64,000 nucleotides of DNA from Terebella lapidaria. Its lineage: Eukaryota > Annelida > Polychaeta > Terebellida > Terebellidae. The notes beneath the pieces were generated by a model. That model searched no databases, was not told where the DNA came from, and was given only the letters and a program-made list of their open reading frames with translations. Shown here one piece after another: positions 23,701 through 37,300 of this stretch. Both the position numbers and the translations under genes were made by a program. The stretch covers positions 94,769,515 to 94,833,514 of the forward strand of contig OX424555.1 of assembly GCA_949152475.1 (NCBI GenBank), read 5' to 3'. Positions within the stretch are counted from its first letter, which is position 1; every line of letters starts with the position of its first letter.

Positions 23701-26343
23701 GTGGAGGCATATTTGCTGACATTTTAGATTTTTGTGTTACTTTCAGGTTCTGTGTCTGTAAAAGATCTACACTACCTAACGACATGTTGCTGCATTCATA
23801 CATAATATGGTTTATATGTAATAATCAATGTCCAGTGAATTCCGTGTTTGATATCAGAGTTTCAAATTATTAATTGTTTACTAATTGATAATTAGCTATT
23901 AATCTTTTTAAATTGTTAATCTTGTATCCTTGATTGACAAGTACTGTTTATTGTCATGATTAAGTCAATATATAAATTACATAATTGTTATGTAATAAAT
24001 TATAAGTTATATAGTAGATTATGTGATAGCATAACTATCATTATGAATAAGGTGTATATGTGTACACCTTATTCATAATGATAGTTATGCTATCACATAA
24101 TCTACTATATAACTTATAATTTATTACATAACAATTATGTAATTTATATATTGACTTAATCATGACAATAAACAGTACTTGTCAATCAAGGATACATGAT
24201 TAACAATTTAAAAAGATTAATAGCTAATTATCAATTAGTAAACAATTAATAATTTGAAACTCTGATATTATGCTATGTGGCACTTTACAATCTTACAGTA
24301 CTGTGTTGCTATTAATGAGCACTGATGTTGTGGATACAACTAGGCACATTCTCCATTTTGTCACATTCTCCATTTTGTCATTGGACTTATTTGGAACAAT
24401 TCAAGGCGTTGATGAAATGAGCTCAGAGGAGAGAGAAAAACAGACATGTCGTGTGTCAGACCATTTGCTTTGATGGTGCAGACCCCATGTACTGTTGTGA
24501 CTGGACTTTTGTACTCTTGAAAATCGCTAGAACAGAATTAATTCAAGTCAGAGGCCACCATCTGGTGCCTGCTGTAAGGGAGCGACACGGCTTCACTCTG
24601 ACAGTGATTGGGAACAGTTTTATCCTTGAATGTGACGAGGAGAATTTTAAGGGTAATTTGCATAAACGACACATCAGCTGAGCTGTAAGGCTGTCGGGTA
24701 CTGAGTAGCGTGGGCTCTGGGCAGTGTTTAACTGGACAAGTCTGGACTTGGCCGACACTAGAAGTACTGTTGTGTAATGGGTAATGTGGGATATTATGAG
24801 ATCAATACCATAGGTGGGGTACGTGCTAGAGGTAGTGCTGGTGAATAGCAGATTATAACCGAGGGCTATCCGCTGTATGTTTGAAAGAGACCTAGTAATG
24901 ATGCCTGTTAGTGCTGTATACAGTTACCTATATACAGGTGACTATCATATATATTTGGTAACGGGACCCCTATGGCTCCAGTCAACACCTGTGACATCAT
25001 GCTGGTTAGCTAGCTAGATGTGACAAATTTAAGGCTGGCGGGGAATGGGGGGGGGGGGGGGGAGTGAGGGGATGGAGGGGAGATGGTTGACACAGACACC
25101 CCCACCCTGTGCCCTTCACATCACAGCCACACATGGCAGCTGCCTGAAACATCACGTGTACCTTGTATGAAACCATCACCAGATCGGAGTAATGTCCATT
25201 CAGACAACTGACGTCCTTGGTGCTTCTGCACATGCTCAAGTCTGTGACATTGTAAATACTTTTTATGTTCGCAGAAGTTTATACAACACTCACACCCGTC
25301 AAAGTATACTTAGTTTTCACAGCATAATCAAAACTGGTTTCTGACGGTAAGGTTGTAAGGCACTAAATTGCTGGACAGTAAATTTGATGAGTTATATATG
25401 GTGAATACTGGGCCGCAGTAGTTTTGGTATAGTTATATTTTGCTAAAATGCTACCGGTATGTGCTTTGTCAGATTGTATTTAAGTATCTTGTGAAATGAT
25501 TCTTTTCGGAGTCAAGATTTCCTGTTTTCCCATGTTACCTAATCAGTTCATGAATGATGGTTGCTGTTCTTTCTGATCACTCAGCCATACAAGTAGTTCT
25601 GAATTTTTAACACAGGAAAGCAATATTCATTGATATTGAGGATGGTTAATGGGGAGCAACTGAGTTCGGTCATGGAGAGGAAAGGAGGGGGGTGGGGGGG
25701 GGGGGAGAGTTGTGAGCCACAGAGCAGTGACAATGTCAGTTTGTGCGTGGTGAAGTGTCAGCGTAAGATTGTTTGATGTCACATCATGTGGGATGATATT
25801 GACAAAATAATGGATTGGTAAGCAGAAAGATGGCCCGACATTTCCTCGAGTCAATATAACAAATATTCTTGCCTCATTTCTACACGCGGGGTTGCTTGAC
25901 ATCGAGAATCGAGAGTTCATGAACATGTTGATGTTGTGGTTGAAATATAGAATGACATGAGCAAGGGTTGATTTCAATACAACATGATTTGTGGTGTCAA
26001 TATTTTGACATGATTTCCTTGTACACAGTGATCTGGCCTCTAGGTTAGCATGTGTGTATGATTTTTGCAGGCTGATGTGAGATATTGTACATATGTCTGT
26101 TTTGAATGATGATCTGTATTTGGACTCTTGCCCTGACAGTGTGTGATGTTTGATCAGAGACACACACATACATGTATAAAATGTGCCGTGCTGTTGACAG
26201 TTTTCACTGCTGTACTTTTGCAGGTTGTGAGCCAGATGTCTGGATTGTGGAACTCGTAGATAGCCACTCCACCTAGTGTTCAGCCAAGACGTGAGACCTG
26301 CGTCGTCCCGTGGTTTGCACCTGAGCGGCTCCTCGTCTGTCTA
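20786..26343. other. Region upstream of DCUN1D3
   Basis: Probably promoter and 5' UTR intron of DCUN1D3. A good splice acceptor (CTGTACTTTTGCAG) ends at 26223, so the coding exon starts at about 26224. It contains a palindromic AGGAGCCAATTGGCTCCT motif (20955-20972), long C or G runs (21765-21778, 22817-22831, 23025-23042, 25047-25062, about 25694-25705) and the large palindrome at 23851. No ORF is convincing. Confidence 0.5.
23851..24268. repeat. Near-perfect palindrome, 206-bp arms, 6-nt centre
   Basis: 23851-24056 is the reverse complement of 24063-24268 with only one mismatch (near 23920). The centre is TATGTG. Very AT-rich, no ORF. I see no target duplication at its edges. It could be a fold-back transposon, a local inverted duplication or an assembly or cloning artefact. 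Confidence 0.9.
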
Positions 26344-27348
26344 ATGGGGAAGTGCCTTTCATGTAGCCAGGACGATGAAGACACATCGATGCAGAATGGT
26401 CACACGGTCAGCACTCAGCAACGCAGCTCTGTGGGCCAGGGGACGGGGCAAGTGACCGCCCCGATGACCAAGTACCACCCAGACCCACCCCTCATCCCGG
26501 TACATGTCACCGAGATGGGGGACTATCCGGGACCGCCTGGACACTGTCGACCGCCCAGCATCAACGGAACAAATGGCAGCAGCACTGCCCCAGCCACAGT
26601 GGCTCCCCCTTGTGCTGGCCCAGACAAAAAGATCTTCAGTCAGTATCCAAAGTTGCCGCCCATTCGCAAGCCGAGTAATGGCAGTGATGGCAAACGGACT
26701 TCCTTTACGCTGGGCCGGGACTGCTCTGAGGCCAAGATCTGCGCGTTATTCGAGCAATACAAGGATCCAGATGAAGACACGATCCTTGCCGACGGGATCG
26801 AGCGGATGTGCGCTGATCTCGAGGTCCGTCCCGACGAGTTCCGAGTCCTAGTCCTTGCGTGGAAGTTCCAAGCCGAGACGATGTGTCGCTTCACACGTTC
26901 CGAGTTCTTCAACGGCTGCAAGGCCCTGCATGTGGACAGCGTGCGTGGCATACAGTGCCACTTTCCGGAGCTTCTTGAGGAGGTCAATAATCGGCAGACT
27001 TTCAAGGACCTGTACCGCTGGTCGTACAAGTTTGGCCTAGACGCTGAGACTGGACAACGCACGCTGCCTGTGGACATGGCAGTCAGTCTGTGGCGTCTGG
27101 TTTTCTCACAGCGTAGAGTGGCCATATTGGAACAGTGGTTGGACTTCCTGGAGGGGCATCCTAACGTCCGTGGCATACCTAAGGATACCTGGGATATGTT
27201 CTTGAACTTTGTTGAGGCTGTGGGTGATGACCTCAGTAGTTATGACGATACTGAGGCATGGCCCAGCTTGTTTGATGACTTTGTGGAATACGAGAATGAT
27301 CGACAAAACCAAAATGTCAAGGTCAATAAAGTGGAACGTGATTACTGA
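26344..27348 (+). CDS. DCUN1D3: DCN1-like protein 3 (cullin neddylation cofactor)
   Basis: Single coding exon, 334 aa (vertebrate orthologues about 304). DCN1-like proteins bring NEDD8-charged UBC12 to cullin-RBX1 and promote cullin neddylation; the DCUN1D3 type is membrane-tethered and can sequester cullins. The N-terminus MGKCLSCSQ has Gly2 for N-myristoylation and Cys4 and Cys7 for possible palmitoylation, the hallmark that separates DCUN1D3 from other paralogues. Residues about 35-120 are Pro/Ser-rich and disordered. The DCUN1 (PONY) domain covers about 127-320: KICALFEQYKDPDED, LAWKFQAETMCRFTRSEF, then the cullin-binding WDMFLNFV and SSYDDTEAWPSLFDDFVEY. Start: ATG 26344, first in frame, directly preceded by a 5' UTR segment after the acceptor at 26223. 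A candidate poly(A) signal is AATAAA at 28656, giving a long 3' UTR. Confidence 0.95.
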   Translation: MGKCLSCSQDDEDTSMQNGHTVSTQQRSSVGQGTGQVTAPMTKYHPDPPLIPVHVTEMGDYPGPPGHCRPPSINGTNGSSTAPATVAPPCAGPDKKIFSQYPKLPPIRKPSNGSDGKRTSFTLGRDCSEAKICALFEQYKDPDEDTILADGIERMCADLEVRPDEFRVLVLAWKFQAETMCRFTRSEFFNGCKALHVDSVRGIQCHFPELLEEVNNRQTFKDLYRWSYKFGLDAETGQRTLPVDMAVSLWRLVFSQRRVAILEQWLDFLEGHPNVRGIPKDTWDMFLNFVEAVGDDLSSYDDTEAWPSLFDDFVEYENDRQNQNVKVNKVERDY

Positions 27349-28277
27349 GAAAATTTTGAGAGTCAATTATGACTGTGTGTTATTGAATTGCTACATGTTG
27401 TGTCTGTAATCCAGTGTGTCAACAACATATTTGGGTACACCATGTCTCGGAGATGGAAGTACTCAACAGAACATCGACCCATCAAGATCAACTCTTGACA
27501 AGCAAAGCTACTCGCTGCATTTGACTGTTATTTATCAATTTTGGATGGCTATCATATTTATTCATGAGCTGTGTAACTTGTTTGTTTTGTATTTTGTTGC
27601 CCAGTTAGGTAGTCACGGAAATGTTTCAAAGAGCAGATTTTACATTTCAGCTGGGCTGAAATTCGTGAATGAACAAATTTGTGAAATTTTGAAGTCTGTT
27701 TTGTCATATAGGATATTTTATGTTGCATATTTGCTGATTGAGACGCAAGCTCTCTGAGTGATTTAAATATTACCTGACCACCGGAACCGAAGATTACTGG
27801 CGCCATCTGCCCAAAGTGTTCAGGCAGTTGGCTGATGTGTAAGGGGGCTGCCAGTTGGTGCTGCCCTATGTTTTTTCTAGCCCTATGATCACCAGCATAT
27901 GTACATTACAATGTTCGTTTTGACATTATTATATACAAAAATTACATAAATTTGTGATAATCCCATGCATGCAAAGTGAAACGATTGGTGTTTTATTCTA
28001 AGTCAGACGTGTCAACGGACACAGAATCGTATGTAACTAGTCGTCATGGTGATAGTCGTCATGTTGATCGTTGCTGTCACCGGCTTCTGAAGCCAACATA
28101 ATTTATAGTCTGTAGCTTCTTTCTTACGAACTTAAAATTCTCAATGTACAGGTTGTTGAAGTAGCTTTAGCTTCATGATTCGCGTTGTGTGGACAGACTG
28201 CACATGTCTGAACTACTGTGTACCTGGCATGTTGGCTCTCACTGTCCTGTTTGTAGGGTGTTGCAGTGTGAACATTC

Positions 28278-28310
<33 letters not shown>

Positions 28311-31304
28311 AGGAGACTGAAAAATCATGATAGGAGTTTTTCCATTGTCAAATCTACTCTATCGATTACATGTATATTTGGTGTTTCATTACAATTTTTC
28401 ACAAAACAGTCATGATGTAAATTACTGCCATGTGGAAATCTAAAAAACAGCAAAGCAATCAGCAACGTTTACATGGGGTTGAAGGAATATATTCTGTTCA
28501 ACTTTGTCAAATTGCAAAGATCGTTGTGCTAATAGCACACTATAATTAAAACAAACATATCCCAAACCCAAACTATGATCAAATACTTGCTATTCAGGTC
28601 ACCCCACCTAGGTCACCCCTCCCCCCCCCCCCCCCCCTAAAAAAAATAATAATAGAATAAAGTAAAAGTACCAGGTAGTACTTTTCATTTTGACATTTCT
28701 TATCTACATGTATGTATCAACACTAGGTTGAATTATGATGGTCAGTTGCTTTGTTTATCCTCAAGATAGATTTTGTGAACATGGTGAAAGGATACTCAAA
28801 AGTTGCATCTTTTGTTTTCATCATGAAGCACTTGACGAAACTACCTACTGGTAACATCAACAGTTCAGTACTACACTAAAACACATATGCGCCCCATATC
28901 CAGTGAGTGATATCCCTTCCCTCACTAGCAGTACATGTGTATTGACTATTGACCATCACTGATCTACTCTTGATTCTGGTACCAATATCACACAATGTCA
29001 TGAACCAACCCTCAGGTACTGCGCTGTTCCACTTGTATTGTGTGTATCATGTTTACCAGGTTCTCAAAGTCACCCACACCAGTCGCTGTGATGAATGCCC
29101 CACTGTGAGAGTGGTACACTTTAGCAGATGTACCTTCGCTCACATACAAGCCTGGTACATGTATTTAAATGGCCCACAGACTGTCTGATAGTTAGGGGTG
29201 GCATATCGACGCCAATTTCAAGTTCGATATATCAATTATTTTTCTTCAGAATGGAAGCCTACCAAAATCACGAAAAAAGCACGTAGAAGTACAACGGAGT
29301 TTACCCAAAGCCTGTGATTATGGGTTACACCAGATATGCATGCATGAGCCGAATATTATATTGCATTGCACAGTAACCAGCTATAACCACTCACAAATGA
29401 AGTGATCGATACAGGGGTGGTCGGCAGCGTAGGATTGACCAGCTGGCTCAAAACTCAGTGTTTAACTACATTTTGAAATATTGATATTTTAGGAACCCTT
29501 CGATATGATATATCGTGGCTTGGTAAAATTCGATTATCGATATATCGTGCCACCCCTACTGATAGTTACAGGATGGTTGTCAACATTTGCTGTGTTGTCT
29601 CTGCTGCCATCTGAGTGTTACTCATGTTATTCTTGTTACATGTGCAGTCCTGCTTACTTAGATCTTCTCGCACTCTGCTGTGACTTCACAGTGATGACAC
29701 TCTTAGCACTCATCACCGAATCCAGGCTCGGCCTGGATTGGTACTTGTGCTGAGAAAAATCATGATTGGGATGGCCATTTGCATATAATCAGTACCTGTA
29801 ACATTGTAAGTTTGCTGTATGTGTTGGATCATGGGTACATGTAGCAGCTGGAGAGGTAAGTCCAGCTTGAGGTCTTCATGCTGTTACCTGTACTGTATTA
29901 ACTGAAGGGGTGGGGGGGGGAGGTGTTACGAGCGTTGCCATGACCAGTCTAATGATATTTATGTTCACACCCTGTGTGTTGTTTCTCCGTGTTGTGTACA
30001 ACTTGATGTTCCAGTCAAAGTACCAGGGAACTGAGTCCCTGCATTTCACCCATGTCGACAAAAATGCAATCGAGCAATTGAATAAAAATTTGCATTTCAA
30101 AAATCATTGTGTTGGTTATAAGTTCCGATCATTGAAGCAACTGCCATAGAAAACAGGCAATATTTCTTTAAAACTATATTCCATATTAAACATGTGAACT
30201 TTAACTGAATGAGACATACTCACATCAAATGTATTGACTACAACCAGTCCTTTGGGAAATTTTGCTCATTTGAACCGGCGGTTCACACTTGAATACAGGA
30301 TTTGTATCCATCACACGCAGATGTAAACAAAGCATAAAAGTGCAAGATGGACTTACAATTCCCCACACACCACCACATATCACTGATTATTTTTTTATAA
30401 TTACACTATGTATGAAGATACAAACTGTAAAATGTACTCGATATGGACTTCAAGAGCAATTTGGGCATTTGTTTACATTCGGGTTTGATAGATATACTTC
30501 GGTTGCTTATAAAAAATTGGCATAAAATGTGTGTTAGAACAGATGAAAAGACACCTCGGATGGACTGTAACCGTCAAAATCAGTGAGTTGCACTGAAATT
30601 TAGTTTTGAAAAAAAATATTGAATACAATCGAGTCAGTTGCTTTAAGTCATGACATGCTCGAGAGGAAACAAAAAAATTGCTACAAACTGTGACAATTTG
30701 GTTGACAATGACCATTGATCTTAAATTGTTTATTAATGGCAGCTTCAATGATTTGTGGTTCAACATACTGTTGCAGAATTATCACCACTGATTATAGATT
30801 TCGTTGAACCCTGTATAGAACAATCAAATTAAACCCAATAAATCAGTATAATTGCAAGTAGAATCTACTGAAAAAAATACCATGCGTTATCACCTAACAT
30901 GAATATTCTCACTTTTTTTATTTGATACACTTAGCATCAAATTAAAATTTTTAAAAATATTGTAGATCTACATATTTTCGGACAGCTACCAGTATACTAA
31001 AAAAAAAGAATAATCGGCACTTGAATTATTTTCTCAGAAACTTCATGTTATAATTACAATCCAAATTATATATTTATGATTTTGTACGATTTTATCAATG
31101 GCCTGTTTTGACATTTTAATGCAGATACAATCAGGGATACTTTAGAACAATGCTATGATCTGATGATGTGCTGCCCTCTTTGATGTGGATCCGCCTATCG
31201 GCGGAAAGTTTCAAGGGCGCGCTGCTGCCACCTGTCGGCAAGCACGCGTGTTAGCGGTGTTCAGTAAACGGTTTGAGCGATGGAGACAAAGTTCATTCAG
31301 CACA
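27349..31304. other. DCUN1D3 3' UTR and intergenic region
   Basis: Contains a (TG)n microsatellite (28279-28309), a C17 run (28621-28637), a poly(A) signal at 28656-28661 and a hAT-type MITE (29193-29558). The last few hundred bases before 31305 should hold the amine-oxidase promoter and 5' UTR. A small upstream ORF starts at 31280 (out of frame, ends before codon 13). Confidence 0.5.
29193..29558. mobile_element. hAT-type MITE with 8-bp target duplication
   Basis: Ends TAGGGGTGGCA (29193) and TGCCACCCCTA (ending 29558), flanked by the perfect 8-bp duplication CTGATAGT (29185-29192 and 29559-29566). TIR form and 8-bp duplication are diagnostic of hAT. 366 bp, no ORF; GATATATCG motifs are repeated near both ends. 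Confidence 0.9.
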
Positions 31305-34300
31305 ATGGCCACTGAAACGGATGATTTCGAAGATTTTGATGTGATTATCGTGGGAGCAGGTGTTTCTGGACTGACTGCAGCTTATCAGCTATGGAAGAAA
31401 GATCCAATGATGCGAGTCGCTTTGTTGGAAGCGAAAGGTGATTGGTGCTGAGCGATAAAATAATGGGAGAAATTATATGGAAAGCTAGCCCTAAAAATGA
31501 CCTTTGACCTCTTGTTGACTGTTTATTATACTCTGATTTTTCTAACTCGTTTACACCGTTTTTTGCCGATATTTTTTCGATGTTTAATGGTATCGTATTG
31601 TAACTTTGCCTACTGCACCTGGAGATCAAACGGCATTTTTCTGCAAAATTTCAGACTTCTGCTCATAGAACTGTGAGAGTTAGCAATCTACTGCAATGAT
31701 AAATTTTCCCTGAAATCCTGTCGTTTGCATGTCAACAAACATTGTTTTCCTTTGGCACGTGATGGGCGATTCTGTTCGGATAATTTGCATAGGGGCGAGG
31801 GTTAGGATTCGGGACCGCCCACGCAGGTAAACTGATTCGAAATGACTCAGACGTGCAGGCACCTTGACGACAACTGACAACCCAACCCCCTATTATGACT
31901 AATTTGAACTTGTCCATTTGGATTCCGTCATCAGTTGTCGAGAACCAAGCAATATGTCGGCGCCCATGTTTCAAGCAAATCCTCGCTTAGATAAAACTTT
32001 TGTGTTTTGAAAGAAACAGATAGCGTTCCGGAAGGCAGGTTTGTGTGAATTAATTGCCGTTTGTACCACAGATATGCAATATTCAGTTGAATAGTTCGCT
32101 TGAAGTAACTTGACTGAACTAAAGGCAAAAAACGGTGTAAACAAGTTAGAAAAATCAGAGTATAGCTTACCGTGGTTTTTCGTCCGTCGTCCGCCCGGGT
32201 CTGTAATTTTTTCGACATGATGAATTTCCCCATAAATTTGTCAGAACATACCTTGGGCCAGTATCTAAACACGTTTTCAGGTTACCGGACCTATGGTCCG
32301 ATAACCTATTGGCATGACATTGCATCCGTTGTCGGCGTCCGTCCACATTTTTATCTTTAAAGTTTACGATCGGATCTTTCTGAAATTTTGCACAAAAATA
32401 CCTAAAAATATTTCAAGAGTGTTGTTTTTTTCAATTTTTTTATTTTCGCATTTTTTTCAAAATGGCGGCCATTTTCGAGGTAAAACGGCCAATTTCTGAC
32501 TTTGGCGATTTTCTCCAAAACTTTTCAGACAATTTTCAGATTTTTGTTTCAAAAGATTCCCCTCGTATACCTCTGTGATGTGTATAAGTTTTGTTGGCCT
32601 TGAATCGACGGTCTGCATGTGGCGGCCATTTTGATTTTTTCGTTGGGTCCCAAATGGCACTTTCCCATGTTAAATTCTCCTATGCTTTATAATGGGACAC
32701 ATTATTGCTAATATCTCACTTAATTTTGAGATTAGAGATTAGGAATCAATTGTGGACATATAGGAAATGATATATGCTGAATATTTTCACGACCTTGAAT
32801 TTGACCTTTGTCCCAATTTTCAAGGTCACAGGACAAAATTGCTAATATCTCACTTATTATCGACTTTACAGCCTAGGAATCAATTGTGGACATATAGGAA
32901 ATGATATATCCTGGATATTCCCTTGAATTTGACCTTTGACCTCATTTTCAAGGTCAGAGAACAAAATGGCTAGAATATCTCGCTAATTATCGACTTTACA
33001 GCTTAGGAATCAATTGCGAACATTTGGGAAATGACTTATGCTGAATGTTTTCATGATCTTGAACTTGACCTTTGACCTCATTTTCAAGGTCAAAGCACAA
33101 AATGGCTAATATCTCACTTATTATCGACTTTACAGCTTAGGAATCAATAGGAATGATATAGGTTAATATTCTCGCGACCTTGAATTTGACGTTTGACCCA
33201 ATTTTTGAGGTCGCAGGACAAAATGGTTAATATCTCACTTAATATCGACTTTACAGCCTAGGAATCAATTGTGGACATATAGGAATTGATATATGCTGAA
33301 TATTCTCGCGACCTTAATTTTGACCTTTGACCTCGATTTTACAGCTCAGGAATGAATTGTGAACATATAGGGAATGATATATGTATTCTGAATATTGTCA
33401 TGACCTTGAATTTGACCTTTGACCTAATTTTCAAGGTCACAGGACAAAATGGCTAATATCTCGCTTATTATCGACTTTACAGCTTAGGAATCAATTATGA
33501 ATATATAGGAATTATATATACAGATTATTCTCATGACCTTGAATTTGACCTTTGACCTGAATTTCAAGGTCACAGGACAAAATGAATAATATCTCACTTA
33601 TTATTGATTTTACAGCTCAGGTTCAATTGTGAACATATACAAAATGATATATGCTGAATATTGCCATGACCTTTAATTCGACCTTTGATCTCATTTTCAA
33701 GGTCAAAGGACAAAATGGCTATTATCTTGTTCCTCTATTGACTTTATAGCTTGGGAACCAATTGTTGACATACAGAAATTGATATACACTGAAAATTTTG
33801 ATGACCTTGAATTTGACCTTGAACTTATTTTCAAGGTCAGAGCACACAATGGCTAATATCTCGCTTATTATCTACTTTACAGCTTAGGAATCCATAGTTA
33901 ACATATAGGAAATGACTGTCAAACATTCTCGTGACCTTGAATTCACCAGTGATCTTATCTTCAAGGTCACAGGACAAAAGGTTAATATTTAAAATATATA
34001 TTGTCTGGTAACCTTTCTTAGCCCTTGGGCTACTCTTCAAAGTTTTTTTGATTGAATCGTTTTTGCCGATTTGGCAGCCATTTTCTCATAAACTGTCTGA
34101 TCAGTTATGAGATTTTTGTTTCAAAACATTCTTCTCATGTACCTTTAAGACGTGTATATGTTTCGTTGTCCTTAAATCCCCAGTTCGTGTGTGGCGGCCA
34201 TTTTGATTTTTTGACGGGTTGGCGAAAAAAAATGTTTTTGTCCCAAATCGAGTCACTATTCGTTTTGAGCCATTTCCAGCCAAAAAAAAAAAAATAATTT

Positions 34301-37300
34301 TTTTGGCCATTGAAAATTTTTTTGGACATGAAAAATTTCACCCAATATTTCCTTCATAATGGGAGCTGTGCCTAGTATGCCCATAGAACACTTCCAGTTA
34401 GAGCCTAAGTATTGGCACATTCAAATGGGAAATCATATAGTGCGGTTTGAGTGGTGACCTTGAGTTTGACCTTCAATGACCTTGGAAGGTCAAAACGATC
34501 TTTTTTGTTGAACAAAACGATGACTTTCGTCTTTGGTGTCCCTTTTCTCAAAATCTATTCAGAAAATTTTCCTCAAAATGCAGAAGATTCTCCCTATGTA
34601 CCTTTGTGATGTGTAAAAATTTTGTTTGTTTGTCATTAACGAAAAAAATCTTCCGAGATGTAACTTGATTTCTTTAATAGTCCATAAAGAAAATGTGTTT
34701 CCGGCAACATTTACGATTACGAACATGTTTTGACAGTAGAGCTTGAGATCAGTGTAACAATTTATATGTTGAAAAATCAATACTCTGTGCAATTCTCGTG
34801 ATTGCCGGTAACCTACAGCACCCTTGGTGCTATGTTTGACAATATTTATAGATGTCAACAGAGTAAAGGTCCTACAGGCACGCGTCCCTAGCGGCGGACC
34901 CGCGGTACATACATTTCAGAATGTCCGTTCCACATGAAATTTTCCTAATTAAGCAAACCTTATATTCTGTTTCAGTGCTCTCATATAGAGTTTTCTCCAC
35001 ATTTTTGCTAGAATTGTTTTGTAGTTTTGATGGGGGTCAGACATTCATTCGAAATTTTATGACCAGATGTGGTAAGAAATTTTAGAATGATAGTGGGGTG
35101 TAAATGGTCATAGATAGGGCGTATGTTAGTGCTGAACACCTCTAGGACGATATATACCAGATAACTCTGTTGCTGTATTTGTTTCTCTTGACGCTGAAAA
35201 TGTTCTCGCAAACCTTGCCTCATATATTTACCATGCTCAAAGCACATAGCGAGATGAGTTTATGTGCACTCGTTTGTCCATAGTATGTGAAGTGTACTAT
35301 GGAGCTATGGCCATGTTGTACTTCACTGACTAATAAACAGACATATATGGGCTTTGCAATCGCGACTTGATTTTGACCTTTAATGACCTTGAAAGGTCAA
35401 ACGGCAATTTTGGTGGAAAAAGTTGTGATTTAGCAATCCCGGTAATCTTCCTTAGCCCTTGGACTAATTTTGGTATTCACATGGCCTTAGTTACCGGGTA
35501 CTTAGCTTTTTAAATGATGACGTTTTCGATTTACGTACTACGTAATTTGCTTGACAATCTCAAAGTGTGATACACGTTTATCCCAGAACTGTACTCAGCA
35601 TGGGAGCCTCAGACAGGTCATAGAGTGCTAGAAAGTGCATTACTAGTACATACATGTTTGTAAATTCTTGCACTGTTTTTACTTTATCAACTTTCAAAAT
35701 AGCGATATGGACGTCCGCTCTCTTCCAAATGTGAGTTATTTCAAAATAATAATATGTTATTAAATGTTGTAAAACAGTTTGTAAACTGGTATTTGATATT
35801 GTCAATAAATTTTACATAATATTTTATTTGCATTGGCAATCAACTAATCCTAAATAAGTAACCTTAAATTATACTTAGAATCCACAGTAATATACGTGGC
35901 ATGGATATGCTTGTGATTGTGGGATGTTCTGTATGTACAGTGGAATATGTATAAACCAGATTTTAATGAGAAAAAGGCAAAAATTCTCTATTCCAGATTT
36001 TAATGACAAGAAGGCAAAATTACCTTTAAGGTTTTGGTGATAAGAATGTGATCTAAAGTATGTGATCAGTCTTTGACATCAGTCTTTGATCCTGTAACAC
36101 ATTTTACTGGTAGTTAGCAATATGGGCAACACACAGTTTTGAATTTTTGAGGGCACTGCTTGATAACACAATATATTGTGTGTCCAGTTGGGAGACAAAA
36201 ATAAACTTGGTTCCCGGAGTGGACAGTATTTGCCTAATATGGCGTTTACATAGTTAATTGCTTGACATGAAAAAAAAAAGGCAGGAAATTGGGACCTCAA
36301 AGGACTGCCAGCATGGAAAGAATTCCAGTTTATACAGTGGCCGGTTTGTACAAATTTCACTGTGCTACCTAGAAAATCACTAAGTTTGGTTAGCGAGAGC
36401 CACACGAGTAATACATGGCCTATTGTCTAACCTATACTGACAAGTTTAATTTTAGAAAAGCCTGTTTTAATGATGACATTGTGGTGCTGTGGTGATGGTG
36501 GTTTTGGTCAAATAAAATTTTACTAATCATGCTAATAGTGTGATAGAATTCAGGATGAAAATAATGCAAAAGTAGACAAAAGTTTGACGTGTGCATTGAA
36601 ATTTTACTAAATGAATATAGTAATCCTCGTAATTAATCTGAATATCATACAGCTAGCTGAGTGAAATTATCTTTTGTATTTTACCATATTTATTTTATCG
36701 TTCGAATTGTGCCTTGATATTATCTAACTGTGACAGTGAAGACGAGTCCTTTCTTGACAATATCAAGTCTGCTTGTACTGAACTAAGATGGTGTAAATCT
36801 GTTGTGTATGTCAATACGGATGTCATGTTTGTGGGATAGATCGTGTCGGTGGCCGCACACTCGGCGGTGAACTGCAGGCAGCAAGCGGCAAGGACACCTG
36901 GGACCTCGGTGGACAGTGGGTCGGAAAGTAAGCCTATCGGAATGTTCTGCTTCAGTTTCATACTTGTACTCACTTTCTTCGAATGTTCTGAATATATCAT
37001 CTGTGATTATACAGTGCCTAACAGGGGTAGAAAATAAATATCTGGTTCATGAATATATCAGGCAAATATTTCATGTATGTTATTTTATGACTGTCTTCGC
37101 TACAAAGTTTATGTCATCATGACTAGTGCAGATTATACTAGTTCATGATGTGCGAGCGGGTGAAACCAGATTTCAATTTGACTCAGTCTCAAATGTACAC
37201 AAACCACTTCACTGTATCCATCAAGGTCGCAGCTACACGTCATATCGCTGTTGGAGGAGCTGGGTTTGGAGACCTACGAGGAATTTACCAGCGGCAAGAA

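Noticed and set aside
26359..27176. Minus-strand ORFs opposite DCUN1D3
   Set aside because: Shadows of a GC-richer coding exon; the plus strand matches a known family throughout.
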